A DNA stretch of 64,000 bases from Comamonas composti DSM 21721. Its GTDB lineage: Bacteria; Pseudomonadota; Gammaproteobacteria; Burkholderiales; Burkholderiaceae_C. The position numbers and the translations under genes are program-made. The first letter of the stretch is position 1, and every line of letters starts with the position of its first letter. Under the pieces are notes generated by a model. The model saw only the letters and a list, made by a program, of their open reading frames with translations, ran no database searches and had not been told where the DNA came from. Location of the stretch: NCBI RefSeq assembly GCF_000429845.1, contig NZ_AUCQ01000029.1:1-64000 (forward strand), read 5' to 3'. Below are positions 7,955 to 18,500 of the stretch, one piece after another.

Positions 7955-9166
7955 ATGTTCACAAGAATCCCACGCACTCTTCGCATTCTTCTGGCTCTCG
8001 CGATCCTGGCCGCCATCGCCTACGCAGCCAAGCTCGCCTTCTTTCCTGCCAAGCAGGAGCCGCGCTTCGTCACGGCCACGGTCAGCCGCGGCGACATCGA
8101 GGACACGGTCCTGGCCACGGGCACGGTACAGGCCTTCAAGCAGGTCAGCGTGGGTGCCCAGGTCTCGGGCCAGGTCAAGCAGCTCTACGTGGAGCTGGGC
8201 CAGCGCGTCAAAAAAGGCGACCTGATCGCCGAGATCGACTCCACCACCCAGCAAAACACCGTGCGCAATGCCGAGGCTGCGCTGGAGAACGTGACGGCCC
8301 AGCTCGCAGCCCAGCAGGCCTCGCTGGCCGAGGCCGAGCTCAACCACCAGCGCCAAAAGCGCCTGCGCGCCAGCGAGGCCAACTCGCCCGCCGATCTGGA
8401 GACGGCCGAGACCAAGCTCAACACCACGCGCGCCAACATCAAGGCGCTGCAGGCCCAGATCAAGCAGGCCGCGATCACGGCCGACACGGCCAAGGTCAAC
8501 CTCGGCTATACGAAGATCCTCTCGCCCATGGACGGCATCGTCGTGGCCCTGGTCGTGCAGGCCGGCCAGACGGTGAACGCCAACCAGACCACGCCCACCA
8601 TCATCAAGGTGGCCCAGCTCGACACCGTGACCATCAAGACCCAGATCTCCGAGGCCGACGTGGTCAAGGTCGCCCCCGAGCTGCCCGTGTACTTCACCAT
8701 CCTCGGCGAGCCCGACAAGCGCTACCACGCCCAGCTGCGCACCATCGAGCCGGCCACGGACGCCATACTCACCGAGAGCAGCTCCAGCAGCAGCTCGAGC
8801 AGCACCAGCAATGCCAGCACGGCCATCTACTACAACGGCCTGTTCGACGTGCCCAACCCCGAGAACAAGCTGCGCATCTCCATGACGGCCCAGGTCTCCA
8901 TCGTGCGCGCCCAGGCCAGCGATGCGCTGCTCATCCCCGCCTCGGCCCTGGGCCGGCGCGGACGCGAAGGCTATGCCGTGCGCGTGCTCGATGAAAAGGG
9001 CGAGCCCCAGCTGCGCAGAATCCAGGTCGGCATCAACAACAACGTGAACGCCGAAGTCACCGAAGGCCTGGCCGAAGGCGAGCGCATCGTGCTCGGCGAA
9101 TCCTCGGCAGCAGGCGGCGCCCCGGCGCCTGGCAACAACCGCCGCGGCCCGCGCATGCGCCTGTGA
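7955..9166 (+). CDS. macA: MacA-type periplasmic adaptor of an ABC efflux pump
   Basis: 403 residues. An N-terminal membrane anchor ([19 protein letters not shown]) is followed by a biotinyl-lipoyl-like half ([21 protein letters not shown]), a long coiled-coil hairpin (about 105-175, ending near [19 protein letters not shown]), the second lipoyl half ([22 protein letters not shown]), and beta-barrel domains. It would bridge MacB in the inner membrane to the outer-membrane channel. An unusual low-complexity run of nine serines then TSNAS (about residues 275-290) interrupts the beta domain. It is the first gene of a three-gene operon, with macB 10 bp downstream. The start was chosen at the ATG directly before the anchor. 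Confidence 0.92.
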   Translation: MFTRIPRTLRILLALAILAAIAYAAKLAFFPAKQEPRFVTATVSRGDIEDTVLATGTVQAFKQVSVGAQVSGQVKQLYVELGQRVKKGDLIAEIDSTTQQNTVRNAEAALENVTAQLAAQQASLAEAELNHQRQKRLRASEANSPADLETAETKLNTTRANIKALQAQIKQAAITADTAKVNLGYTKILSPMDGIVVALVVQAGQTVNANQTTPTIIKVAQLDTVTIKTQISEADVVKVAPELPVYFTILGEPDKRYHAQLRTIEPATDAILTESSSSSSSSSTSNASTAIYYNGLFDVPNPENKLRISMTAQVSIVRAQASDALLIPASALGRRGREGYAVRVLDEKGEPQLRRIQVGINNNVNAEVTEGLAEGERIVLGESSAAGGAPAPGNNRRGPRMRL

Positions 9167-9176
9167 GGCCCGCACG

Positions 9177-11210
9177 ATGAAACACGACCTCAGCTTCCCG
9201 AGCGGCCCGGCCACGGCCGACCGGCCCCACCCTGGCGATAGCGCCCAGGGCCGCCCCTTGCTGGAACTCCAGGACCTGTACCGCGAATTTCCCGCAGGCG
9301 AGGGCACGATTGCCGTGCTCAAGAACATCAACCTCAGCATCCATGCGGGGGAGATGGTGGCCATCGTCGGCCAGTCGGGCTCGGGCAAGTCCACGCTCAT
9401 GAACATCCTGGGCTGCCTGGACCAGCCCAGCGCCGGCAGCTACCGCGTGGCCGGGCGCGCCACGGGCGAGCTCGGCCACGACGAGCTCGCCGCACTGCGC
9501 CGCGAATACTTCGGCTTCATCTTCCAGCGCTACCACCTGCTGGGCGACCTCACGGCACGCGGCAATGTGGAGGTTCCTGCGGTCTATGCGGGCGCGCCCG
9601 TGGCCGCGCGCCACGAACGCGCCGCCGCACTCCTTGAGCGCCTGGGCCTGGCCGACCGCACGGGCCACCGGCCGGGCCAGCTCTCGGGCGGCCAGCAGCA
9701 GCGCGTCTCGATTGCGCGGGCCCTGATGAACGGCGGCAGCGTCATCCTCGCCGACGAGCCCACGGGGGCCCTGGACACGGCCAGCGGCAAGGAGGTCATG
9801 AACATCCTGCGCGAGCTGCATGCCGAGGGCCATACCATCATCCTCGTGACCCACGACATGCAGGTCGCCGAACATGCCGAGCGTCTTATCGAAATCCGCG
9901 ACGGCGAGATCATCGGCGACCACCCCACGGCGCGCATGGCCAGCCAGCCGGCCCGCGCAGCGGCCCCGGCCCTGCCGCAGCGCCCGGCGGCGCGCAGCGG
10001 CCTGGGCGCGCTGCGCGACCGCTTCGTGGAAGCCTTCCAGATGGCACTGCTGGCCATGAACGCGCACCGGCTGCGCACCTTTCTGACCATGCTCGGCATC
10101 ATCATCGGCATTGCCTCGGTGGTCGCCGTCGTGGCCCTGGGCGAAGGCTCACGCCAGCAGGTGCTCAAGAACATCAGCTCCATAGGCACGAACACCATAG
10201 AGATCTTCTCGGGCTCGGGCTTTGGCGACACGCGCTCGGCGCGCGTGCGCACCCTGGTTCCCGCCGACGCCGATGCCCTGGCCCACCAAGGCTATGTGGA
10301 CAGCGTCACGCCCACGCTCAGCAGCTCCGTCACCGGCCGCTACCGCAACATCGAGGCCTCGATCAACGTGACCGGCGCCGGCGAGCAGTACTTTCGCGTC
10401 AAGGGCGTGAAGATCGCCCAGGGCAGCGCCTTCGACCAGGGCCATGTCTGGCGGCGCGAGCAGGTCGCCGTGATCGACGACAACACGCGCAAGACCATGT
10501 TCCCGAACACCCCCGACCCCGTGGGCGAGGTGCTGCTGCTGGGCAGCGTGCCGGTGCGCATCATCGGCGTGGCCGCCAAGAGCGACTCGGCCTTCGGCAA
10601 CAGCGAATCGCTGAGCGTCTTCGTGCCCTACACCACGGCCATGAGCCGCATCGTCAACCAGAACCATCTGCGCAGCATCACGGTGCGGGTGCGCGACGAT
10701 GCCTCCACCAATGCCGCCGAGCAGGGCATCAACCAGTTGCTCGAGCAGCGCCACGGCACCAAGGACTTCTATGTGCTCAACACCGACAGCATCCGCCAGA
10801 CCATCGAGGCGACCACGCAGACGCTGACTCTGCTGATCTCCTCCATCGCCGTGATCTCGCTGATCGTGGGCGGCATCGGCGTGATGAACATCATGCTGGT
10901 CTCGGTGACCGAGCGCACGCGCGAAATCGGCGTGCGCATGGCCGTGGGCGCGCGCCAGAGCGACATACAGCAACAGTTTCTGATCGAGGCCGTGCTGGTC
11001 TGCCTGCTGGGCGGCGTGCTCGGCATTGCGCTGGCGCTGGGCTTCGGCCAGATCTTTGCGCGCACCAGCACCGAATTCCAGCTGGTGTACTCGCACGGCT
11101 CCATGATTGCCGCCTTCGTCTGCTCCACGCTCATCGGCGTGGTGTTCGGCTACCTGCCCGCGCGCAGCGCCGCCCGTCTCAACCCCGTGGAAGCCCTGTC
11201 CCGCGAATGA
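9177..11210 (+). CDS. macB: MacB-type ABC exporter, fused ATPase and permease
   Basis: 677 residues. The N-terminal ATPase domain has Walker [10 protein letters not shown] (about 65-73), signature [15 protein letters not shown] (about 172), Walker [13 protein letters not shown] and the switch histidine VTHD. A Pro/Ala-rich linker (about 260-280) leads to the first membrane helix [22 protein letters not shown] large periplasmic domain follows, and three further helices near the C-terminus with the FtsX-like segment [19 protein letters not shown]. It uses ATP to drive mechanotransmission rather than transport through itself. Substrates of the family include macrolides, peptides and siderophores; none can be assigned here. 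Its stop overlaps the next start (ATGA). Confidence 0.95.
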   Translation: MKHDLSFPSGPATADRPHPGDSAQGRPLLELQDLYREFPAGEGTIAVLKNINLSIHAGEMVAIVGQSGSGKSTLMNILGCLDQPSAGSYRVAGRATGELGHDELAALRREYFGFIFQRYHLLGDLTARGNVEVPAVYAGAPVAARHERAAALLERLGLADRTGHRPGQLSGGQQQRVSIARALMNGGSVILADEPTGALDTASGKEVMNILRELHAEGHTIILVTHDMQVAEHAERLIEIRDGEIIGDHPTARMASQPARAAAPALPQRPAARSGLGALRDRFVEAFQMALLAMNAHRLRTFLTMLGIIIGIASVVAVVALGEGSRQQVLKNISSIGTNTIEIFSGSGFGDTRSARVRTLVPADADALAHQGYVDSVTPTLSSSVTGRYRNIEASINVTGAGEQYFRVKGVKIAQGSAFDQGHVWRREQVAVIDDNTRKTMFPNTPDPVGEVLLLGSVPVRIIGVAAKSDSAFGNSESLSVFVPYTTAMSRIVNQNHLRSITVRVRDDASTNAAEQGINQLLEQRHGTKDFYVLNTDSIRQTIEATTQTLTLLISSIAVISLIVGGIGVMNIMLVSVTERTREIGVRMAVGARQSDIQQQFLIEAVLVCLLGGVLGIALALGFGQIFARTSTEFQLVYSHGSMIAAFVCSTLIGVVFGYLPARSAARLNPVEALSRE

Positions 11211-12622
11211 ACTCCCTGATCTCCCGCCCCCTGATCCCCTCGGCACTGGCCCTGGCCCTGCTGCTGGCCGGCTGCTCCTCCCTGCGCACGCCCTACGAGG
11301 CGCCCGCGCTCAGCGTGCCCGCGCAATGGAGCCATGGCTCCACCGCCGGCGCATCCACCACCCGCGATGCCCAGGCGGATGCCCAGGCCCTGACCGGCGC
11401 CTGGTGGAAGGAGTTCAACGACCCGCAGCTCGACCAGCTCATCGCTGCCGCGCTGGAGCGCAACAACGACCTGGCCATGGCCGCCATCAAGGTGCGCCGC
11501 GCCCAGCTCCAGGCACGGCTGGGCGAGAACCGGCCCAGCGTGAGCAGCAGCCTCAACACCGGTGCGAACCGGCCCGTGGATGGCGGCTCCACCACGCGCA
11601 GCAACTCCGTCTCCCTGGGCGTGAGTTATGAGGCCGACCTCTGGAACCGCCTGGGCGCGTCCCAGGACGCAGCGCGCTGGGCCGCCATGGCCAGCGCCGA
11701 AGACCGCGAGGCCGCAGCCCAGGCCCTGGCCGGCACCACGGCCACGCTCTACTGGCGCCTGTCCTACTACCACCAGCGCCTGGACTCGGCCGCCAAAAGC
11801 ATAGAGCACGCCGAGCGCACGCTGGCCCTGGTGCAGGCCCAGTACGATGCGGGCGCGATCTCGGCGCTGGAGCTGTCCGAATCGCGCCAGAGCCTGGCCG
11901 GCCAGCGTGCAAGCCTGGCCCTGCTGGAGCAGCAGCGCGTGGAAGCCGCGAGCGCGCTGAGCCTGCTGTTCGACGGTGCGGCCGCAGACCCCGTGGGCCC
12001 GGCCGATCCGGGCTGGAGCGCGCCGCGCGCCCTGCCCACGACAGCGCTGCCCGAAGTGGCCGAAGGCCTGCCGGCCGAGCTGCTCGCGCGCCGCCCCGAC
12101 CTGCGTGCGGCCGAGCTGAGGCTGCGCGAATCCCTGGCCTCGGCCGATGCCACGCGCCTGTCCTACTACCCCCGGCTGTCGCTGACCGGCTCGCTCGGCG
12201 GCTCCAGCACCTCGCTGGGCCAGGTGCTCTCCAACCCCCTGGCCACGCTGGGCGCAGGCCTGGTGCTGCCGTTTCTGAACCTCACGGAGATGCGCCTGAG
12301 CACCGACATCGCCAAGGCCGACTACGAGCAGGCCGTGGTGGGCTTTCGGCAAACCCTCTACCAGGCCCTGGCCGATGTGGACAACGCCTTGTCGGCACGC
12401 AGGCAATACCTGGCCCAGGCCGAGCAGCTAGAGCAGTCGCTGGCCGAAGCGCGGCGCGCCGAGCAGCTCTATGAAGCCCGCTACCGCGAAGGCGCCGTCC
12501 CGCTCAGATCCTGGCTGGATGCCCAGGAAAGACGCCGCTCGGCCGAAATCTCCGTGGCCGACAACCGCCTCAACCGCCTGAGCAACCACGCCACGCTCTA
12601 CCAGGCGCTGGGCGGGGCCTGA
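11207..12622 (+). CDS. outer-membrane efflux lipoprotein, NodT/OprM family
   Basis: 471 residues. A lipoprotein signal peptide ends in the lipobox LLAGC with Cys23. Two outer-membrane efflux repeats follow, with the typical [14 protein letters not shown] opening and the [21 protein letters not shown] segment. It should form the trimeric TolC-like exit duct of the MacAB pump encoded just upstream. The 4-bp overlap with macB indicates translational coupling, so this is a complete tripartite exporter in one operon, unlike the E. coli macAB locus, which borrows TolC from elsewhere. Confidence 0.94.
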   Translation: MNSLISRPLIPSALALALLLAGCSSLRTPYEAPALSVPAQWSHGSTAGASTTRDAQADAQALTGAWWKEFNDPQLDQLIAAALERNNDLAMAAIKVRRAQLQARLGENRPSVSSSLNTGANRPVDGGSTTRSNSVSLGVSYEADLWNRLGASQDAARWAAMASAEDREAAAQALAGTTATLYWRLSYYHQRLDSAAKSIEHAERTLALVQAQYDAGAISALELSESRQSLAGQRASLALLEQQRVEAASALSLLFDGAAADPVGPADPGWSAPRALPTTALPEVAEGLPAELLARRPDLRAAELRLRESLASADATRLSYYPRLSLTGSLGGSSTSLGQVLSNPLATLGAGLVLPFLNLTEMRLSTDIAKADYEQAVVGFRQTLYQALADVDNALSARRQYLAQAEQLEQSLAEARRAEQLYEARYREGAVPLRSWLDAQERRRSAEISVADNRLNRLSNHATLYQALGGA

Positions 12623-12707
12623 GCCGGCGTCAGGGCTTGGCTACACTCATCGCAGGGCGGCCGCAGATCGCGGCCGCGCCCCTACCGCCGATTTGTGAGC
12701 CGCCAGC

Positions 12708-15434
12708 ATGCCCGCCCTCTCGTCCCCGTCTGCCGACACTCTTGCCTGCGTCGCGCTGGAAGGCAAGCTGCACCCGCCGCTGCCCGCGCTCGACCATGTG
12801 CCGCGCGCCAAGCTGCGCCGCCTGCTGGAGCAGACGCCGGGCTGGAGGCTGCTGCTGCTGCGCGCGCCCGCCGGCTACGGCAAGACCACGCTCATGGGCC
12901 AGCTGTTCGCGCACCTGCAAAAGGCAGGGCGCATGTCCTGCCACTGGCTGACGCTGGATCCGCGCGACGATGACCCCCTGCACCTGCTGGCCCACCTGGA
13001 GGCCTGCATCAGCCATGCACCGGACGGCCTCGGCGCACAGCCGCGCTCCCATCTTCCCGACCTGGGCAGCTGGCTCAATGCCGTGGGGCGCCTGCCCGGG
13101 CAGAGAGTGCTGTTTCTCGACGAGTTCGAGGCCTTGCAAAAGCCGGCCTCGGTACAGCTCATTCACCAGCTGCTGCGCTTTGCACCGCCCAATCTGCGCG
13201 TGGTGCTGAGCACGCGCCCCAGTGTGCACCTGGCCTTGCAGCGCATGAAAGCCGGCGGCGGCCTCGTCGAATGGTCGGCGCGTCAGCTGCGCTTCGATGA
13301 AGAGGAGACACAGGCCTTGCTGCAGGGCGAGGCCCGGCGCGATGCGCAGCGCCCCAGCCCGAGCCAGGCCCCGGCCGGCTGGCACAGGCTCATGGCCGAG
13401 CGTTGCGAAGGCTGGCCCGCAGCCCTGCGCCTGAGCCTGCTGGCCCTCGCGCATGGCGAGGCCGTGCGCTTCGAGGACCTGCCCCAGGACGGCAGTTGCG
13501 ATCTGGCCGAATACCTGACCAGCGAAGTCTTCGAGCGGCAGACCGAGGAAGTGCGCGCCTTTTTGCTCGACACCAGTGTTCTGCGCAACCTGGTGCCTGC
13601 GCTCTGCGATGTGCTGGCCGCGCGCGAGGACAGCGCGCGGCTGCTGCAGAGCCTGGCGCGCGAGCTGCAGTTGCTCACGCCGTTCAGCCAGGGCACGGGC
13701 GACTCCTGGCGCTACCACTCCCTGCTCAAGGACTTTCTGCGCAAGCGGCTCGACATTCTTCACCCGGGCCGGGCCGCCGGGCTGCACCGCAGGGCAGCGC
13801 TGTGGCTGCAGCAGCAGGGCCGGCTGATCGAGGCCATAGACCATGCGCTGGAATGCGCGGACCCGGCCTTTGCGGCCGCCATGATGGAAGGCGCGGCCAG
13901 GCCCCTGGTGCGCAGCGGCCACCTGGCCACCTTGCAGCAATGGATTGCCCGCCTGCCCGCCCATATCGCCGACGAGCACCCGGGCATCGTCTGGGCCGCA
14001 GGACGCGCCCACACCTATTTCCACCAGATCGCCGAGGCGCGCGTGCGCCTCGGCCAGTTGCGCACGCTGGCCGCGCGGCGCGACTTCGACCGCCTGACCT
14101 GGGAGGACTATCTGGCGCTCGAGGCCCTGATCCCGGCTGCGGCCGACGACGTGGCCCAGACCATGGAGATCACGGCGCGCAACCTGCCCCTGGTCAGCGG
14201 CGACTACGCGCTGGGCAATATCTTCAACGTGCGCGCCCATGGCGAGATTGCGCTCAACCACTTCGACCAGGCACTCGATCTGCTCGACCAGGCCGACCTG
14301 CACAACCGCCGCGCCTGCAATCTGTTCGGGCTCTCGGCCACGCTGGGCCTGCGGGCCGCGATCTGGAGCTCGCGTGGCGAGCTGCGCCAGGCCATGGCCT
14401 GCTATGCGGATGCGGGCTCGTCGGCCGGCGCCGCGATCGGGGCCACGCGCCACGAGCACGCAGCCCTGGGCTCGGGCCTGTACTGCGAGCTGCTCTACGA
14501 GAGCAACCGGCTCGACGAGCTCCAGGCCCTGCTGGCCCTGCATGCGCCGCACGAGGACGACTACCTGGCCACCGATCTCGTCATAGGCGCCTATCTCGCA
14601 GCCGCCCGCCTGCAGTTTGCACGCAGCGACGAGGCCGGCGCCCAGGCCATCCTGCAGGAAGCGCTGGCGCGCTCCCTGCAAAGGCGCTTTCGGCGGCTGG
14701 AATTCGCCTGCCGCTGGGAAATGGTGCGCCTAGCCTGTCTTGCAGGGCGCCTGGAGCAGGCCGCAGCCCTGGTGCCGGCCGACATGCAGCGCGAGGCCGG
14801 CTTTCACTTCGCCACCGACACCGAGGCCTGCGACATCACCTGGCTCCGGCTGGAGCTGCGCCGTGGCCAGGCCTTGCACGCCCTGCCCGAAATAGAGCGG
14901 CAGCTGGCCCAGGCACGCACCACGCAGCGCGGCTGGCGTGCGCTCAAGCTCGAGGTTCTGCGCGGCTGCGCGCTCGATGCCCTGGGCCGGCAGGCGGATG
15001 CGCGCGAGGCCCTGGGCGCGGCCCTGCGCAAAGGCTTCGAGCAAGGCTTTGTGCGCAGCCTGGCCGACGAGGGCCAGCCTTTGCTCAAGCATGTCCAGGC
15101 CTGGCTCGCCGGCCGGCAAGCCATGCCCACGGGCCTGCCGCGCGAGTATCTGGAGCAGTTGCTGGCCGCCGCAGGTCAGCCGCCACAGGATGCGCCGCCG
15201 CTGGCCGCACCCGCCCCGGCGCCGCTGGTCTGCGAAGACTTCAGCGAGCGCGAGCTGCAGCTGCTGCAGGCGCTTGCGCGCGGCGCGCAGAACAAGGAGA
15301 TGGCGGCCCAGCTCGGGCTTTCGGAGAACACCGTCAAGTGGTATCTCAAGCGCCTGTACCTCAAGCTTGATGCGCGCAACCGCGCCCAGGCCATCGCCCA
15401 GGCCAGGCGGCTGAACCTGGTCGACGACGCCTAA
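12708..15434 (+). CDS. MalT-like large LuxR-family (LAL) transcriptional regulator
   Basis: 908 residues. The N-terminal STAND ATPase has a P-loop APAGYGKTTLMGQL (about 54-67) and a Walker B-like VLFLDEFEAL. The middle is a long helical TPR-like region (about 350-830). The C-terminal LuxR helix-turn-helix (about 845-905) has SERELQLLQALARGAQNKEM then LGLSENTVKWYLKRLY. This is the MalT/AlkS/AcoK layout, where an inducer and ATP trigger oligomerisation. It sits between the efflux operon and the 2-oxoacid oxidoreductase; the shared strand and 116-bp gap suggest it controls the catabolic genes downstream, but this is inference. Its stop codon is followed at once by a short palindrome. Confidence 0.9.
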   Translation: MPALSSPSADTLACVALEGKLHPPLPALDHVPRAKLRRLLEQTPGWRLLLLRAPAGYGKTTLMGQLFAHLQKAGRMSCHWLTLDPRDDDPLHLLAHLEACISHAPDGLGAQPRSHLPDLGSWLNAVGRLPGQRVLFLDEFEALQKPASVQLIHQLLRFAPPNLRVVLSTRPSVHLALQRMKAGGGLVEWSARQLRFDEEETQALLQGEARRDAQRPSPSQAPAGWHRLMAERCEGWPAALRLSLLALAHGEAVRFEDLPQDGSCDLAEYLTSEVFERQTEEVRAFLLDTSVLRNLVPALCDVLAAREDSARLLQSLARELQLLTPFSQGTGDSWRYHSLLKDFLRKRLDILHPGRAAGLHRRAALWLQQQGRLIEAIDHALECADPAFAAAMMEGAARPLVRSGHLATLQQWIARLPAHIADEHPGIVWAAGRAHTYFHQIAEARVRLGQLRTLAARRDFDRLTWEDYLALEALIPAAADDVAQTMEITARNLPLVSGDYALGNIFNVRAHGEIALNHFDQALDLLDQADLHNRRACNLFGLSATLGLRAAIWSSRGELRQAMACYADAGSSAGAAIGATRHEHAALGSGLYCELLYESNRLDELQALLALHAPHEDDYLATDLVIGAYLAAARLQFARSDEAGAQAILQEALARSLQRRFRRLEFACRWEMVRLACLAGRLEQAAALVPADMQREAGFHFATDTEACDITWLRLELRRGQALHALPEIERQLAQARTTQRGWRALKLEVLRGCALDALGRQADAREALGAALRKGFEQGFVRSLADEGQPLLKHVQAWLAGRQAMPTGLPREYLEQLLAAAGQPPQDAPPLAAPAPAPLVCEDFSERELQLLQALARGAQNKEMAAQLGLSENTVKWYLKRLYLKLDARNRAQAIAQARRLNLVDDA

Positions 15435-15450
15435 GAGCGTGAACACGCTC
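15435..15450 (+). repeat. post-stop palindromic motif
   Basis: GAGCGTGAACACGCTC starts on the base after the TAA of the LuxR-family gene. Arms of seven bases flank AA. It is the same motif as at 4785 after norR. Confidence 0.6.
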
Positions 15451-15550
15451 CAAGCGGCTGCGCAGGCACTAGCGACAAACCCTTGAACCACCCGAACAGG
15501 TGGTGACTTGCGGTGCATGCGGTTTCTAGACTGTCCTGGAAACAACAATC

Positions 15551-18500
15551 ATGGAGACACCGCCCCTCGACGGGCGGGCGACAGACACGATGAACAAAGC
15601 CCTTGCAGCCCCGGCCGCGGATGGCGCGAGCCTGGACGACAAGTACGAGATCCAGGAAGGCTGGACCTTCATGTCCGGCACCCAGGCCCTGGTGCGCCTG
15701 CCCATGCAGCAGCGGCTCATGGACCAGGCCGCCGGCCGCAACACCGCAGGCTTCATCAGCGGCTACCGGGGCTCGCCCCTGGGACGCTACGACATGGAGC
15801 TGTGGCGCAATGCCCAGCGACTCAAGCAGCACCACATCCACTTTCAGCCCGGCGTCAACGAGGATCTCGCGGCCACGGCGGTCTGGGGCTCGCAGCATGT
15901 GGGTGCGCTGGCCGGCTCCAGGTACGAGGGTGTGTTCAGCATCTGGTATGGCAAGACCCCGGGCGTGGACCGCAGCGCCGATGTGCTGCGCCATGCGAAC
16001 GCGGCCGGCACCTCGGCCTGGGGCGGCGCCCTGGCGCTGTGCGGCGACGACCATGGGGCCAAGTCTTCGACCCAGGCCGCGCAGTCCGACCAGATCCTGA
16101 TCGCCACGGGCATTCCCGTGCTCTACCCCGCGAATGTGCAGGACATTCTGGACTTTGGCCTGCACGGCCTTGCCATGAGCCGCCATGCGGGCTGCTGGGT
16201 CGGCCTCAAGCTGGTCACGGACGTGGTCGAGTCCACGGCCAGCGTGCAGGTGGGCACGCAGCGGCCCGCGATCACCCTGCCCGCGCCTCTGCCAGGCCAG
16301 CCTGCGGACGGCCTGGGCATTCGCCGCTTCGACTCGCCCCTGCTGCAGGAGGTGCGGCTGTTCGAGCACAAGCTGCACGCAGCCCTGGAGTACGCACGCG
16401 CCAACGGCCTGAACCGCGTGCTCATCGACAGTCCCGCGCCGCGCCTGGGCATCGTCGCCGCCGGCAAGGCCTATGCGGATCTGCGCCAGGCCTTGCTGGA
16501 GCTGGGCCTGGACGAAGCCGCAGCCAGCGCGCGCGGCATACGCCTGCTCAAGATCGGCATGGTCTGGCCGCTGGACCCGCATGCCATCGAGGACTTTGCC
16601 CAGGGCCTGGAGACCGTGCTCGTGATCGAGGAAAAGCGCTCCGTGCTCGAAGCCCAGATCAAGAGCATCCTCTTCGACTCGGCCCAGGCCGCGCGCCCGC
16701 GCGTGGTCGGCAAATACCATGGGACCAGCGAGTGGGCGCGCACACGCGGCCAGCCCGGCCTGCCGTCCACGGGCGAGCTCTCGCCCCCGGCCATCGCCGC
16801 GCTGATCGCCGGCCTGCTGGGGCTGGATGAGGGCTGCGCTGCCCGGCCCGGCACAGCCCAGGCGGGCGGCGCGCCCGGCCCGGTGCGCATGCCCAACTTC
16901 TGCTCGGGCTGCCCGCACAACACCTCGACCCGCGTGCCCGAAGGCAGCCGCGCGCTGGCCGGCATAGGCTGCCATGCAATCGCCTCGCTGCAGCGGCCCG
17001 AGACCACGGGCAGCATCTGCCACATGGGCGGCGAAGGCGTGATGTGGGTCGGCCAGGCCCCGTTCACCGAGGAAAAGCATGTGTTTGCCAACCTCGGCGA
17101 CGGCACCTATTTCCACTCGGGCTTTCTGGCCATACGCCAGGCCGTGGCCGCCAAGGCCTGCATCACCTACAAGCTGCTGGTCAACGGCTTTGTGTCCATG
17201 ACCGGCGGCCAGCCCGTGGACGGCGAGCTGTCCGTGCCCCAGATCGCGGCCGAGCTGCTCGCCGAAGGCGTGGGCCGCATCGTGGTCGTGGCCGACGACC
17301 CCGGCCGCTACGAGGGCGTGCAACTGCCTGCGGGCGTGCAGCTGGAGCAGCGCCGCGAGCTCGAACGCGTGCAGCGCGAGCTGCGCGAATTCCCGGCCGT
17401 CTCGGTGCTGATCTACGACCAGATGTGCGCCACCGAGCGCCGCCGCCTGCGCAAGCGCGGCAAGCTGCCCGACCCCGACAAGCGCAGCTTCATCAATAGC
17501 GCGGTCTGCGAGGGCTGCGGCGACTGCGGCACCCAGTCCAACTGCATGTCCATCGAACCGGCCATGACCGAGCTGGGGCGCAAGCGCCGCATCAACCAGT
17601 CCTCGTGCAACAAGGATTTCTCCTGCGTCGAAGGCTTTTGCCCAAGCTTTGTGACCGTGCATGGCGGTGCGCCCCGGCGCGGCCAGGCGCGCGAGCTGCC
17701 CGAGGCCACAACCGCCGACCTGCCCGAGCCGGCCCTCGCGACCCTCGATGCCGCGCGCCCCTACGGCGTGCTGATCACGGGCATAGGCGGCACGGGCGTG
17801 GTGACCATAGGCGCCATCCTGGGCACGGCTGCCCACCTGGACGGCAAGGCCGCAAGCACGCTGGACGTGACCGGCCTGGCCCAGAAATACGGCGCCGTGA
17901 TGTCGCATGTGCGCATCGGGCTGCACCCCGAGCAGTTGCAGTCCACACGCCTGGCCTCGGGCGAGGCCGACCTGCTCGTGGGCTGCGACCTGGTCGTGAG
18001 CGCGGGCGACGAGGCCTTGTCCCGGCTGCGCCCGGGGCGCGCGCGCGTCGTGGTGGACACCGGGCTCACGCCGACCAGCGAGTTCACGCGCAACCCCGAC
18101 TGGCAGCTCGACCCCGAGGCCCTGCAGCAGCGCATACGCGCCGTCGCCGGCGAGCACATGCAGACCGTGGCCGCCTCGCGCCTGGCGCGCGAGCTCATGG
18201 GCGACACCATTGCCGCCAACATGTTCCTGCTGGGCTTTGCCTGGCAGCGCGGCTGGCTGCCCGTGGCACGCCAGGCCATAGAGCAGGCCATCACCCTCAA
18301 CGGCGTGAGCGTGGACTTCAACCTCCAGAGCTTTTTCTGGGGCCGGCGCGCAGCCCATGACCTGCAGGACGTGCAGGCCCGGCTCAAGCCTGCGGCCGTG
18401 ATCCAGTTCCAGCCCCGTCTGCAGCGGCTGGACGACATCGTGGCCGACCGCAGCGCGCGCCTGACCGCCTGGCAGAACGCCGCCTATGCCCAGCGCTATG

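Noticed and set aside
12659-12695. Hairpin GCGGCCGC-AGATC-GCGGCCGC before the LuxR-type gene as a terminator
   Set aside because: The pairing is real, but no T tract follows on either strand.
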